A stretch of 64,000 bases of DNA from an uncultured Methylobacillus sp. (GTDB lineage: Bacteria > Pseudomonadota > Gammaproteobacteria > Burkholderiales > Methylophilaceae): NCBI GenBank assembly GCA_946478865.1, contig CAMLDO010000001.1:186001-250000 (forward strand), given 5' to 3'. Both the position numbers and the translations under genes were made by a program. The notes beneath the pieces are model-generated. The model did no database searches, was not told the DNA's origin, and was given only the letters and a program-made list of their open reading frames with translations. Positions 25,130-34,955 of the stretch are shown here, piece after piece; positions within the stretch are counted from its first letter, which is position 1, and every line of letters starts with the position of its first letter.

Positions 25130-28100
25130 ATGTCTCACCCCGTTTTCATCCACCTGCGCTGCCATAGCGAGTTCTCCGTCGTGGATGGCATGGTGCGCAT
25201 CGGCGATTACGTCAAGCGCGCCACGAACGACAAGATGCCCGCGCTGGCGCTCACCGATCTGTCCAACCTGTTCGGCGCGGTCAAGTTCTACAAGGCCGCA
25301 CGCGGCAAGGGCGTGAAACCCATCGTCGGCGCGGATATCTGGCTGGAAAACGAAGGTAATCGCGACCAGCCCTATCGCGCGCTGCTGTTGTGCCAGAACC
25401 ATGCCGGTTACCTGCGCCTGTGCGAACTCGTATCCAAAGCCTTCCTTGAAAACCAGCACCGAGGCCGGGCTGAAATCCGCCGCGAGTGGATTGTCGAAGG
25501 TGGTACCGAGGGCCTGATCCTGCTATCTGGCGAGATGGCCGGAGACATCGGGCAGGCGCTGCTGCAGGATAACGTCGCGGTGGCCGAATCGCTGGCGCAG
25601 CAGTGGGACCAGCTGTTCCCTAACCGTTTCTACATCGAGCTGCAGCGTGCGGGACATCCGCAACAGGAAGCCTACATTGCCCGTGCACTCGATCTCGCTG
25701 CGCGCCTGCAGCTGCCCGTGGTCGCGACGCATCCTATCCAGTTCCTCGATCCCGAAGATCACAAGGCGCACGAAGCCCGAGTCTGCATTGCCGAAGGCTA
25801 TGTGCTGGCTGACCGCCGCCGCCCGCGTCATTTCACCGAGCAGCAGTACTTCCGCACGCAGGCGGAGATGGCCGAGTTGTTTGCCGATATCCCGGAGGCG
25901 CTGACCAATAGCGTCGAGATCGCCAAGCGCTGCAATCTGACGCTGACCCTGGGCAAGAACTACCTGCCAAAATTCCCCACGCCCAACGGCGAGAGCCTGG
26001 ACGAGTATCTCGGTATCCAGGCGCACGTGGGACTCAAGCAGCGCCTGGAAGTACTGTACCCGGATCCGGAAGTACGCGAAGCCAAGCGTGCGGAGTACGA
26101 AGCGCGGCTCGATTTCGAAGTCGGCATCATTGTGCAGATGGGCTTCCCCGGCTACTTCCTCATCGTGGCGGACTTTATCAACTGGGCCAAGCACAACGGC
26201 GTGCCGGTCGGGCCGGGCCGGGGTTCCGGTGCAGGTTCGCTGGTAGCATATTCGCTCGGGATTACCGATCTCGATCCGCTGCGCTACGCGCTGCTGTTCG
26301 AGCGCTTCCTCAATCCGGAACGGGTTTCCATGCCCGACTTCGACATCGACTTCTGCATGGATGGGCGCGACCGCGTCATCGAATACGTGCGCCACAAGTA
26401 CGGACTGGAGGCGGTCTCGCAGATCGCCACCTTCGGTACCATGGCGGCCAAGGCGGTGATCCGCGACGTTGGCCGCGTACTTGACCTGCCATTCAACTTC
26501 GTCGACGGTATCGCCAAGCTGATTCCCAATGAGCTGGGCATCTCGCTCTCCGATGCGCTGGAAAAAGAGCCGCAACTCAAGGAGCGGCGCGAGAAGGAAG
26601 AAGAAGTTAACGAGCTGCTGGAACTGGCGCTGCGCCTTGAAGGCCTGACCCGCAACATCGGCATGCACGCCGGCGGCGTGCTGATCTCGCCCGGCAAGAT
26701 CACCGATTTTTCGCCGGTTTACTGCCAGCAAGGCGGCGACAGCGTGGTCAGCCAGTACGACAAGGATGACGTGGAGGCGGTCGGGCTGGTCAAGTTCGAC
26801 TTCTTGGGCCTGCGCACGCTGACCATCCTCGACATGGCGCTGGAAAGCACCAATGCGCAGCGCCAGCAGCAAGGGCTGGAGCCGCTCGCGTTCGAGACGC
26901 TGCCGCTGGACGACAAGCCGACTTTCGACCTGCTGAAATCCGCGAATACCACCGCCGTATTCCAGCTGGAATCGCGCGGCATGAAGGACATGCTGAAGCA
27001 GGCCAAGCCGGACGTGTTCGAGGACATCATCGCGCTGGTCGCGCTATACCGACCCGGCCCGATGGACCTGATCCCCGACTTCTGCCGCCGCAAGCATGGC
27101 CTGCAGAAGGTGGAATATCCGCACCCGGCGACCGCACCCATCCTGAAAGAAACCTACGGCATTATGGTGTATCAGGAGCAGGTGATGCAGATCGCGCAGG
27201 TGGTCGCCGGCTACAGCCTAGGCGGCGCCGACATGCTGCGCCGCGCGATGGGCAAGAAGAAACCCGAGGAAATGGCGCAGCAGCGCGCGATTTTCGTCGA
27301 GGGCGCCGAAAAGAACGGCACCCAGCCCAAGGATGCCGAATTCCTGTTCGACTTGATGGAGAAGTTCGCGAGTTACGGCTTCAACAAGTCGCATGCGGCG
27401 GCTTACGCGCTGGTGGCCTACCACACCGCTTACCTCAAGAAGCATTACCCGGCAGCCTTCTTGGCCGCGACCATGTCGGCGGACATGAACAACACCGACA
27501 GCGTGCATATCTTCCACGACGATTGCCTCGCCAACGGTCTGGAAGTGTTGGCCCCGGATATCAACCAGAGCGAGTTCCGCTTCAAGCCGTTGAACGCCAA
27601 GCAGGTACTGTACGGCCTGGGCGCGATCAAGGGCACCGGCTGGTCGGCGATCGAGGTGATCCTTGCCGCCCGCGAGCAGGATGGCCCGTTCAAGGATTTG
27701 TTCGATTTCTGCCAGCGTCTCGACCTGCGCAAGGTGAATCGCCGCGTGATCGAGTCACTCATTCGCGCCGGCGCATTCGACAAGCTGGAACCCAATCGTG
27801 CGGCCTTGCTGGCCGGAGTCGGCATGGCGATCGAGGCGGCCGAGCAGAGCGGGGCGGCGAGTGGACAGAACAGCCTGTTCGGAGACATGCCGGACGTGAC
27901 GCAGCACAAGTTGCCGGAAGTGGCCTACTGGCCGGAGCAGGACAAGCTGCAGCAGGAAAAGGCCGCGCTCGGTTTCTATTTCAGCGGCCACCCTTATGCC
28001 GCCTACCGCAAGGAGTTGTCCTCCTTCGTGCGTAATGGTCTGGCAGCACTGAAACCGCAGGATCAGCCGCAGCTGCTTGCCGGGGTCGTGGTCGGCCTGC

Positions 28101-28579
28101 GCGCGCGCATGACCAGCCGCGGCAAGATGGCTTTCGTGACCATCGACGACGCGACTGCGCAGATCGAGGTCATGGTCGGCAGCGAGTTGCTGATTTCGCA
28201 CGCGGCGTTGCTCAAGGAGGATCAACTGCTGTTCGTCGAGGGCAAGGTCAGCAACGACGATTTCAGCGGCGGCCTGCGCGTCAATGCGCGCCGCCTGTAT
28301 GACCTTGCTTCCGCGCGCAGCGCCTATGCCAGCCTGCTCAGGATTTCCTGCAACGGACAGGCCGATGCGCGCAAGCTCGGCGAACTGCTCACTCCTTACC
28401 GCAAGTCGCGCGATGCCGAAGAAGCTCCGGGCTGCCGCGTGCAGATCAATTACCGTAATGCCAACGCGCATTGCGAGCTTGCGCTGAGCGAGCAGTGGCG
28501 CGTTGAGCTGCATGACGAGCTGCTCAATGGCCTGCGTGCATGGCTTTCCGAAGAAAACGTCAAAATCCTGTATCATTGA
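25130..28579 (+). CDS. dnaE: DNA polymerase III alpha subunit
   Basis: 1149 residues, full length for DnaE. The PHP domain starts at residue 5 (HLRCHSEFSVVDGM), the polymerase palm has PDFDIDFCMDGRDRVIEY, where the two Asp of the FDIDF motif hold the metals, and GPGRGSGAGSLVAY precedes it. The OB-fold with a late beta-binding region follows. It is the replicative polymerase. The ATG at 25130 follows the kinase gene by 31 bases. Confidence 0.96.
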   Translation: MSHPVFIHLRCHSEFSVVDGMVRIGDYVKRATNDKMPALALTDLSNLFGAVKFYKAARGKGVKPIVGADIWLENEGNRDQPYRALLLCQNHAGYLRLCELVSKAFLENQHRGRAEIRREWIVEGGTEGLILLSGEMAGDIGQALLQDNVAVAESLAQQWDQLFPNRFYIELQRAGHPQQEAYIARALDLAARLQLPVVATHPIQFLDPEDHKAHEARVCIAEGYVLADRRRPRHFTEQQYFRTQAEMAELFADIPEALTNSVEIAKRCNLTLTLGKNYLPKFPTPNGESLDEYLGIQAHVGLKQRLEVLYPDPEVREAKRAEYEARLDFEVGIIVQMGFPGYFLIVADFINWAKHNGVPVGPGRGSGAGSLVAYSLGITDLDPLRYALLFERFLNPERVSMPDFDIDFCMDGRDRVIEYVRHKYGLEAVSQIATFGTMAAKAVIRDVGRVLDLPFNFVDGIAKLIPNELGISLSDALEKEPQLKERREKEEEVNELLELALRLEGLTRNIGMHAGGVLISPGKITDFSPVYCQQGGDSVVSQYDKDDVEAVGLVKFDFLGLRTLTILDMALESTNAQRQQQGLEPLAFETLPLDDKPTFDLLKSANTTAVFQLESRGMKDMLKQAKPDVFEDIIALVALYRPGPMDLIPDFCRRKHGLQKVEYPHPATAPILKETYGIMVYQEQVMQIAQVVAGYSLGGADMLRRAMGKKKPEEMAQQRAIFVEGAEKNGTQPKDAEFLFDLMEKFASYGFNKSHAAAYALVAYHTAYLKKHYPAAFLAATMSADMNNTDSVHIFHDDCLANGLEVLAPDINQSEFRFKPLNAKQVLYGLGAIKGTGWSAIEVILAAREQDGPFKDLFDFCQRLDLRKVNRRVIESLIRAGAFDKLEPNRAALLAGVGMAIEAAEQSGAASGQNSLFGDMPDVTQHKLPEVAYWPEQDKLQQEKAALGFYFSGHPYAAYRKELSSFVRNGLAALKPQDQPQLLAGVVVGLRARMTSRGKMAFVTIDDATAQIEVMVGSELLISHAALLKEDQLLFVEGKVSNDDFSGGLRVNARRLYDLASARSAYASLLRISCNGQADARKLGELLTPYRKSRDAEEAPGCRVQINYRNANAHCELALSEQWRVELHDELLNGLRAWLSEENVKILYH

Positions 28580-28658
28580 CGCCGCTCGTTCGCGGCCGTT
28601 CGTCGGTAATTGACAGCGGCTTGCAACGAAATGCTTACGACTAACGACTATTTCGCTC

Positions 28659-29627
28659 ATGAAAACTAGCTTTCTGGACTTCGAACAACCCATCGCCGAG
28701 CTTGAGGCGAAAATCGAGGAGCTGCGCTATGTGCAGGATGATTCCGCACTCGACATCTCCGAAGAAATCGAGCGACTGCAGCAAAAGAGCCAGACGCTGA
28801 CCAAGGACATCTACAGCAAGCTGGGCGCCTGGCAGATTTCCCAGGTGTCGCGCCACCCGCAACGCCCGTACACGCTGGATTACATCAACGGCCTGTTTAC
28901 CGACTTCGAGGAGTTGCACGGCGATCGTGCCTATGCGGATGACCCGGCCATCGTCGGTGGCATGGCGCGCTTCGAAGGCCAGCCGGTGATGGTCATCGGT
29001 CACCAGAAGGGCCGCGACACCAAGGAAAAGATTTACCGCAATTTCGGCATGCCGCGTCCGGAAGGCTATCGCAAGGCATTGCGCCTGTTCCGCCTCGCCG
29101 AGAAGTTCAAGCTGCCCATCATTACCTTCATCGACACGCCGGGCGCTTATCCCGGCATTGGTGCGGAAGAGCGCGGCCAGTCCGAGGCGATCGCGCGTAA
29201 CCTCTATGTGATGGCCGAGCTCAAGACCCCGATCATCGGCATCATCATCGGCGAGGGCGGTTCCGGCGGCGCACTGGCGCTGGGCGTGGTCGACCATCTC
29301 ATGATGCTGCAATATTCCACCTATTCCGTGATCTCGCCGGAGGGCTGCGCTTCCATCCTGTGGAAGAGCGCGGACAAGGCGCCTGAAGCCGCGGAAACGC
29401 TGGCAATCACCGCCAATCGCCTGAAAACCCTGGGACTGGTGGATCGCATTGTCTCCGAACCTCTGGGCGGCGCGCATCGCGAACCGGAAGTGATGCTGCA
29501 AACGCTGCGTCGCGCGCTCAAGGACGAGTTGCACATGCTGCAGGTAAAGTCCACCACCAACCTGCTCGAAGCGCGGCTGGATCGTCTCATGAGCTATGGC
29601 AAGTACAAAGAAGCCGCGGCCAAGTGA
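28659..29627 (+). CDS. accA: Acetyl-CoA carboxylase carboxyltransferase subunit alpha
   Basis: 322 residues. [17 protein letters not shown] at the start, [18 protein letters not shown] and [20 protein letters not shown] are diagnostic AccA segments. With AccD it transfers the carboxyl group from biotin to acetyl-CoA, giving malonyl-CoA, which feeds fatty-acid and also the aryl-polyene extension. dnaE-accA-tilS is a common gene order. A TTGACA at 28610-28615 lies upstream but has no fitting -10 hexamer. Confidence 0.96.
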   Translation: MKTSFLDFEQPIAELEAKIEELRYVQDDSALDISEEIERLQQKSQTLTKDIYSKLGAWQISQVSRHPQRPYTLDYINGLFTDFEELHGDRAYADDPAIVGGMARFEGQPVMVIGHQKGRDTKEKIYRNFGMPRPEGYRKALRLFRLAEKFKLPIITFIDTPGAYPGIGAEERGQSEAIARNLYVMAELKTPIIGIIIGEGGSGGALALGVVDHLMMLQYSTYSVISPEGCASILWKSADKAPEAAETLAITANRLKTLGLVDRIVSEPLGGAHREPEVMLQTLRRALKDELHMLQVKSTTNLLEARLDRLMSYGKYKEAAAK

Positions 29628-30963
29628 GCTGTCTCAACGCCTGACGCACTTTCTTAGCGAGACCGTCCAGCCGGGCCAGACACTACTGCTCGGTTTCTCG
29701 GGCGGTCTCGATTCCTGTGTGCTGCTGCATCTCCTTGTGGCGGCGCGCGAACATCTTCCCTTCCACCTCAAGGCCGTGCACGTCAACCACGGTATCAGCC
29801 CGCACGCGCCGCAATGGGCCGAGTTCTGCGCCGAGGTATGCTCCGGATACGATATTCCCTTCACGGCCGAAACCGTGCATGTGCCGCGTGATAGCGGGCT
29901 CGGTATCGAGGCGGCCGCGCGCCTGGCACGCTATCAGGCGTTGCTGAAGCATCATGCCGATGCGCTCGTGCTGGCCCACCATCGCGACGACCAGGCGGAA
30001 ACGGTACTGCTGCAGCTGCTGCGCGGTTCGGGGGTGAAGGGGCTGGCAGCAATGCCGGCTGTCAGCAGTCAATCGAATGTGCAGCTTTCCATGGAAGAGC
30101 GGGCATTGGTGAACGGGATGCCCGTGTTGCGCCCTTTGCTGGATGTGTCGCGTTCTGAGCTCGAAGCTTATGCGGAGGCCCACAAACTGCAGTGGGTCGA
30201 GGACGGAAGCAATCTTGACCTTGCCTACGATCGCAATTTCCTGCGCCATCACATATTCCCGCAGCTGGAACAGCGTTTCCCCGCGGCGCGCACAACGATT
30301 GCGCGCAGTGCGGCGCATTTTGCGGAGGCGGCCGAGCTTCTGGACGAGGTAGCAGCAGAAGATGCGGCACTTTACGTGCAAGGTCCTGAATTGCGCATCG
30401 AGGCGCTGCGAGTGCTTTCTCCGGCGCGGGGCCGCAATCTGTTGCGCTACTGGTTGAGCGGCTATCTCACTGCGCTGCCGAACACGCGCCGCTTGCAGGA
30501 GCTCTATCGCCAACTGCTCACATCGCGTCAGGATGCGCAGCTACAGGTAGAGCTTGCAGGCGGCGAGGTGCGGCGCTATCGAGACCGCGCCGTGTTCGAG
30601 CGTGCAACGGGAGTGCAGCCGTTGCACCTCGCCTGGCGCGGAGAATCGGAGCTGCAGCTGCCGCACGGCGTGCTATTGTTCACGCGTGTGGCGGGGCATG
30701 GGCTGGCGGCCCAAAAGATACCCGAACGGCTCGATATCCGTTCGCGTGCGGGAGGGGAGCGCTTCCGCCCGGATGCGAAGCGGCCCACACGCAGTTTGCG
30801 ACATCTATTGCAGGAAGCCGGGATGCCTCCTTGGGAAAGAGCGGCGCTGCCCCTGATTTACATCGGCGAACGCTTGGCAGTCGTGCCGGGGATTGGCGTT
30901 GCGTGCGATTTGCAGGCCGGGCCGGACGAAGAGGGCTGGCTTATCGGCTGGAGGCGCGGCTGA
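29596..30963 (+). CDS. tilS: tRNA(Ile)-lysidine synthase TilS
   Basis: 455 residues. The ATP pyrophosphatase P-loop [15 protein letters not shown] (about residue 34), the HHRDDQAET motif and the C-terminal domain of long TilS forms are present. It puts lysidine at C34 of tRNA-Ile(CAU) so that it reads AUA. Its ATG overlaps the accA end by 32 bases, an unusually long overlap; a start further in would lose little. It converges on tesA with 23 bases of overlap. Confidence 0.93.
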   Translation: MASTKKPRPSELSQRLTHFLSETVQPGQTLLLGFSGGLDSCVLLHLLVAAREHLPFHLKAVHVNHGISPHAPQWAEFCAEVCSGYDIPFTAETVHVPRDSGLGIEAAARLARYQALLKHHADALVLAHHRDDQAETVLLQLLRGSGVKGLAAMPAVSSQSNVQLSMEERALVNGMPVLRPLLDVSRSELEAYAEAHKLQWVEDGSNLDLAYDRNFLRHHIFPQLEQRFPAARTTIARSAAHFAEAAELLDEVAAEDAALYVQGPELRIEALRVLSPARGRNLLRYWLSGYLTALPNTRRLQELYRQLLTSRQDAQLQVELAGGEVRRYRDRAVFERATGVQPLHLAWRGESELQLPHGVLLFTRVAGHGLAAQKIPERLDIRSRAGGERFRPDAKRPTRSLRHLLQEAGMPPWERAALPLIYIGERLAVVPGIGVACDLQAGPDEEGWLIGWRRG

Positions 30964-31573
30964 CGGGTTTGCCCAGGATGGGTTCGAGTTCCTCCCACAC
31001 ATTGTCGAGCAATTTCCCTTGTGCTGCGGCAGAGGGATGCAGGCCGTCGTCCAGTACGAGATCGCGCTGACCCGCCACTCCATTCAGGAAAAAAGGCACA
31101 AGCGGCAGTTTGTACTCCTTCGCCAGTTGCTGGAAGGTGTCGGAAAACTCCCGCGTATAGACCGGCCCGTAATTCGGCGGAATGCGCATGCCGAGCAGCA
31201 TTACTTTGATCTGCTGCTGGCGCGCCGCCTTGATCATGGAAACCAGGTTGCGCTTCATGTCGGCCACGGGCAGGCCGCGCAAGCCGTCGTTGGCGCCGAG
31301 TTCAATAATGACGAGGTCGGGGCGCGTTTTCTGCAGCGTGGCGTCGAAGCGCGAGAGTCCGCCGCTCGTGGTTTCGCCGCTGACGCTGGCATTTGCGACA
31401 CGATGGCTGTAGCCTTCTTCGTTTAGTCGCCGCTGCAACAATTCCACCCATCCCTGGTCTCTAGGAATGCCATACGCTGCCGACAGGCTGTCGCCATACA
31501 CCAGGATGGTAGGCGCGGCCATGGCCCACAAGGGCAGACTCAGGATCAACAACAGGAAAAATCTAGGCAACAT
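30941..31573 (-). CDS. tesA: Periplasmic SGNH esterase / acyl-CoA thioesterase I-like
   Basis: 210 residues. A signal peptide (residues 1-20, ending AMAAP) and the SGNH blocks YGDSLS (Ser around residue 28), VSGETTSGG, LGANDGL and DGLHPSAAA with the catalytic Asp-His are present. It is a TesA/arylesterase-type lysophospholipase in the periplasm. It is divergent from the YbbA-like ABC gene, the order known from E. coli. The two start codons share the bases of a single CATG, leaving no intergenic space. Confidence 0.92.
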   Translation of the reverse strand: MLPRFFLLLILSLPLWAMAAPTILVYGDSLSAAYGIPRDQGWVELLQRRLNEEGYSHRVANASVSGETTSGGLSRFDATLQKTRPDLVIIELGANDGLRGLPVADMKRNLVSMIKAARQQQIKVMLLGMRIPPNYGPVYTREFSDTFQQLAKEYKLPLVPFFLNGVAGQRDLVLDDGLHPSAAAQGKLLDNVWEELEPILGKPVSRASSR

Positions 31574-32258
31574 GGTTCCGGATTCTCATCAAACAATCGA
31601 AATCGAAGCGACGGGCTTGAGCAAGCATGTTACCAGCAGCGAAGGCGAACTCGCGATCCTCTCGGATTTCAGCTGCATGGTACACGCCGGCGAGACCGTC
31701 GCGATTCTGGGCGCCTCAGGCTCGGGCAAATCCACATTGCTTGGTCTGCTGGCCGGGCTGGATGTTCCCAGTGCAGGGACGGTGGCCCTGCGCGGCCAGA
31801 ATCTGGCTGCGTTGAGTGAGGATGGGCGGGCTGCCTTGCGCGGGCGGCATATGGGATTCGTGTTTCAGTCATTCCAGCTGCTGCCGTCGCTGACCGCTTT
31901 GGAGAACGTGCTGCTGCCGCTGGAGCTCGCCGGTATTGCCGATGCGGAGGAGCGGGCTCGTCAGGCCCTGGAACGCGTCGGGTTGACGCCCCGTCTGCGC
32001 CACTACCCACGACAGCTTTCCGGCGGCGAGCAGCAGCGCGTCGCCATCGCCCGGGCATTTGCTCCGCGACCGTCCATCCTCTTCGCCGATGAGCCGACTG
32101 GTAACCTCGATGCCGCGACCGGACAGCGCATTATCGATCTGCTGTTCAGCCTGAACGCCGAAGCTGGCACCACGCTTGTGCTGGTGACGCACGATGCAAC
32201 GCTGGCCCAGCGCTGTGGCCGACGGCTGCAACTGGAGGGCGGAAAGCTCAAACCGTGA
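31572..32258 (+). CDS. ybbA: ABC transporter ATP-binding protein, YbbA type
   Basis: 228 residues from the ATG at 31572, which overlaps the tesA start codon; an earlier in-frame ATG would fall inside tesA. The LolD/YbbA-like motifs are GASGSGKST (Walker A, about residue 47), LSGGEQQRVAIARA and ILFADEPTGN (Walker B). It should energise the FtsX-type permease encoded by the next gene, 19 bases downstream. The exported substrate is unknown; proximity to tesA hints at lipid-related cargo. Confidence 0.9.
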   Translation: MVPDSHQTIEIEATGLSKHVTSSEGELAILSDFSCMVHAGETVAILGASGSGKSTLLGLLAGLDVPSAGTVALRGQNLAALSEDGRAALRGRHMGFVFQSFQLLPSLTALENVLLPLELAGIADAEERARQALERVGLTPRLRHYPRQLSGGEQQRVAIARAFAPRPSILFADEPTGNLDAATGQRIIDLLFSLNAEAGTTLVLVTHDATLAQRCGRRLQLEGGKLKP

Positions 32259-32277
32259 TGGCCGATCGAGGTTTCGC

Positions 32278-34767
32278 ATGAATCAAACACATTTCGCGCT
32301 CCGGCAATTGCGCAGCGCTTGGCGCGCCGGCGAAATTCGCGTGTTGCTGTTCGCACTGGTGCTGGCCGTGGCTGCGATGACGGCGGTCGGGTTCTTCGCG
32401 GACCGCATCGAGGCGGCGCTCGGCCGCCAGGGCGGAATGCTGCTGGGGGGCGACCTGGTCGTGGTTTCCGATCACCCCGTTCCGCCATCTTTTGCAGAGC
32501 AGGCGAACAAGTCAGGCTTGCGCACCGCGCAGACGATGGAATTCCCCAGCATGGTCATGCGGGGAGAGATAGGGCGCTTGTCCGAAATCAAGGCCGTGAG
32601 CGCGGGCTACCCATTGCGCGGCAAGCTGGCGATTGCGGACGAGCCGTTCGCTCCGGTACGAAATCCGGAAGGTGTGCCGGCTCCTGGCGAAGTCTGGATC
32701 GAGCCGCGCCTCGCCAGCCTGCTGGAGGTGCGGCAAGGCGAGGTGCTGGGAGTCGGGGAGCGCCAGTTGAAGGTCGCGGCCATCCTGCAGGAAGAACCGG
32801 CGCGTGGTGGTGACATGTTCAGCTTCGCTCCGCGGCTGATGATGAATATCGACGATGTGGCAAGCACCGGTCTGATCCAGTACGGCAGCCGTGTCCGCTA
32901 TCGATTGCTGGTGGCGGGAGAGGCAACATCGCTGAATGAATTCAGACCTTGGGCCGAAGCGCGGCTGGAACGCGGCATGCGCCTGGAAGACGTCAAGGCT
33001 GCGCGCCCCGAGATTCGCAATGCGCTGGACAAGGCACGGCAGTTTCTCGGATTGGCCTCGATGGCCAGCGTGATCCTGGCCATGGTGGCGATGTCGCTGG
33101 CAGGCTTGCGCTTTGCCCGGCGCCATCTGGATACATGCGCCCTCATGCGTTGCTTCGGCGCTTCGCAGAGCCGTATCCTGCAGGTTTTCCTGCTGCAGGC
33201 CTTTGTGCTTGGCGTAATCGGCAGTGTGCTCGGCTGCCTGCTGGGTTTTGCCGCGCAGGAGGTGCTGGCCCGTCTGGCCGGAGCATTGTTTGTCGAGGCA
33301 CTTCCGCCGCCGACGTGGATGCCTGCACTCAGCGGCTCATTGGCCGGCGTGGCGGCGATGATGGGCGTGATGCTTCCGCATCTGTTGCGTTTGCGCAATG
33401 TGCCCGCGCTGCGCATCCTGCGCAAGGATCTCGATGAAAATGCGGCTGTTTCCTGGCTGGCATGGCTGCCGGGGATCGCGGTCATGCTTGGGCTGGTGTT
33501 CTGGAGTGCGCGCGACGTGCAGCTGGGCTGGATCGTGCTTGGCGGGCTGATGGGACTGCTTCTGGTCGCCTGCGCGGTTGCTGCTCTTACCGGCCTTTTG
33601 TTGCGACGCATGGCTGTGCGGGCAGGAGGTGTCTGGCGTATCGGCATCGCCAATCTGCTGCAACGCCCTGGCGTGGGGATTGCCCAGGTCGCCGGTTTCA
33701 GTCTTGGCCTCATGGCGATGGCTCTGCTGGCTATCGTGCGCGGTGATTTGCTGGACAACTGGCATGCTTCGTTGCCGCCGGATGCACCCAATCGCTTCGT
33801 GATCAATATTCAGCCTGACCAGATGACGGGCATCGGCGAATTCTTTACAAAGGAAAAACTCGCACCGCCGGAAATTTTCCCGATGGTGCGGGGGCGACTG
33901 GTCGCGGTCAATAACCGTCCGCTCGATATAAGCCGCTACACCGACGAACGAGCACGGCGTCTCGCCGAGCGGGAATGGAACCTGTCCGTCGCCGCGCACA
34001 TGCAGAAGGATAATCGTATTCTGGCCGGGCGCTGGTGGACGCCGGAGGAGCATGGGCAGCGGGTGATTTCTCTGGAAGAGGGAATAGCTCAACAACTGGA
34101 CATAAAGCTGGGAGATACACTGACCTACGATATTGTCGGGCAGCGCATCGATCTTCGGGTCCAGAGTCTGCGCAAGGTGGAGTGGGATTCGATGCGAGCC
34201 AATTTCTTTGCGGTAACGCCTCCCGGTGTACTGGAAAATTATCCGGCCAGCTACATCACCAGTTTCCATTTGCCGGCAGGGCGGGAGGAGGTGCTGAATC
34301 GACTGGTGCGCGCGATGCCCAACCTCACGATTATCGACGTCGAAGCCATCCTCGCCCAGTTGCGCGGCATCATGGACCGAATGACGCTCGCCGTCGAATT
34401 CGTGTTTGCTTTCTGCATGTTGACCGGCATTGCCGTGTTGTACGCGGCACTTTCCGCGACCCAGGACGAGCGCTTGCGGGAAGCCGCCGTATTGCGCACT
34501 TTTGGCGCCAGCGGCAGGCAGGCGAGGGCGACAGTGCTGGTGGAGTTCGCCGGTATCGGCCTCTTGGCCGGCGTCGTCGCGATGGTAGCCGCGAGCTTGC
34601 TGGCCTGGATCATCAGCCAGCATCTGCTGCATATTCCATACAGTTTCAATCTTTGGCTGGCCGTCGTGACATTGGCTTCGGGCATGTTGCTGGTACCTGC
34701 TGCCGCATGGCTGGGGATCAGGAAGATTCTGCGGGTATCCCCCCGGCAGATTCTGCAAAGCGTATAG
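32278..34767 (+). CDS. ybbP: FtsX-family ABC permease, YbbP type
   Basis: 829 residues from the ATG at 32278; the longer frame upstream is inside the ATPase gene. Four core membrane segments arranged as two halves: an N-terminal helix (about residues 20-45), helices near 255-345, a block near 395-490 and a final block (about 700-820), with large periplasmic domains between. It is the membrane partner of YbbA. No promoter-like element separates them. Downstream lie two copies of a regulatory palindrome for the next gene. Confidence 0.9.
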   Translation: MNQTHFALRQLRSAWRAGEIRVLLFALVLAVAAMTAVGFFADRIEAALGRQGGMLLGGDLVVVSDHPVPPSFAEQANKSGLRTAQTMEFPSMVMRGEIGRLSEIKAVSAGYPLRGKLAIADEPFAPVRNPEGVPAPGEVWIEPRLASLLEVRQGEVLGVGERQLKVAAILQEEPARGGDMFSFAPRLMMNIDDVASTGLIQYGSRVRYRLLVAGEATSLNEFRPWAEARLERGMRLEDVKAARPEIRNALDKARQFLGLASMASVILAMVAMSLAGLRFARRHLDTCALMRCFGASQSRILQVFLLQAFVLGVIGSVLGCLLGFAAQEVLARLAGALFVEALPPPTWMPALSGSLAGVAAMMGVMLPHLLRLRNVPALRILRKDLDENAAVSWLAWLPGIAVMLGLVFWSARDVQLGWIVLGGLMGLLLVACAVAALTGLLLRRMAVRAGGVWRIGIANLLQRPGVGIAQVAGFSLGLMAMALLAIVRGDLLDNWHASLPPDAPNRFVINIQPDQMTGIGEFFTKEKLAPPEIFPMVRGRLVAVNNRPLDISRYTDERARRLAEREWNLSVAAHMQKDNRILAGRWWTPEEHGQRVISLEEGIAQQLDIKLGDTLTYDIVGQRIDLRVQSLRKVEWDSMRANFFAVTPPGVLENYPASYITSFHLPAGREEVLNRLVRAMPNLTIIDVEAILAQLRGIMDRMTLAVEFVFAFCMLTGIAVLYAALSATQDERLREAAVLRTFGASGRQARATVLVEFAGIGLLAGVVAMVAASLLAWIISQHLLHIPYSFNLWLAVVTLASGMLLVPAAAWLGIRKILRVSPRQILQSV

Positions 34768-34771
34768 GTGG

Positions 34772-34787
34772 TGGTTGTCTGCAACCA
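34772..34787 (+). promoter_or_regulatory. Upstream palindrome 1 (candidate NtrC-family enhancer site)
   Basis: The sequence is TGGTTG-TCTG-CAACCA, a perfect 6-base inverted repeat. A near-identical copy lies 22 bases downstream, centre to centre, i.e. two helical turns. It lies about 106-121 bases before a -24/-12-like element, where enhancers for sigma-54 activators usually sit. Confidence 0.6.
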
Positions 34788-34793
34788 AAATAT

Positions 34794-34809
34794 TGGCTGT
34801 AAACAACCA
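34794..34809 (+). promoter_or_regulatory. Upstream palindrome 2 (candidate NtrC-family enhancer site)
   Basis: The sequence is TGGCTG-TAAA-CAACCA, one mismatch from a perfect palindrome and matching the first copy at the arms TGGYTG and CAACCA. It is the second half of a tandem pair upstream of the TonB-dependent receptor. Confidence 0.6.
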
Positions 34810-34892
34810 TAATTTTTCGTTACACTCTTGCCGAAGATTCAGTCATTTTTCCAAGTGGCTGAATTGAAAGGGATGGGTGAGATTGTGAAGGC

Positions 34893-34908
34893 TGGTACGA
34901 ATCTTGGT
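34893..34908 (+). promoter_or_regulatory. Candidate sigma-54 (-24/-12) promoter of the TonB-dependent receptor
   Basis: The sequence TGGTACGAATCTTGGT resembles the consensus TGGCACGNNNNTTGCW at 12 of 12 positions except C4 (T) and the -12 C (G). The G at -12 is a weak point because the GC there is strongly conserved. The ATG of the receptor is about 35 bases downstream of the expected start. Confidence 0.42.
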
Positions 34909-34955
34909 ATTTGTAACAGACTTTTTACAATTAGCTCGTCAAATCGGGGGAGAAC

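Noticed and set aside
25523..26872. 449-residue minus-strand frame opposite dnaE
   Set aside because: Antisense shadow of a strongly conserved gene.
28610..28640. TTGACA upstream of accA as a promoter
   Set aside because: No acceptable -10 hexamer is found 16-18 bases downstream.
33337..34806. 489-residue minus-strand frame opposite ybbP
   Set aside because: Antisense shadow; low-complexity His/Gln/Asp composition.
34815..34835. Alternative -12-like TTGC at the start of the receptor leader
   Set aside because: The matching -24 position lacks the GG dinucleotide; the element at 34893 fits better.
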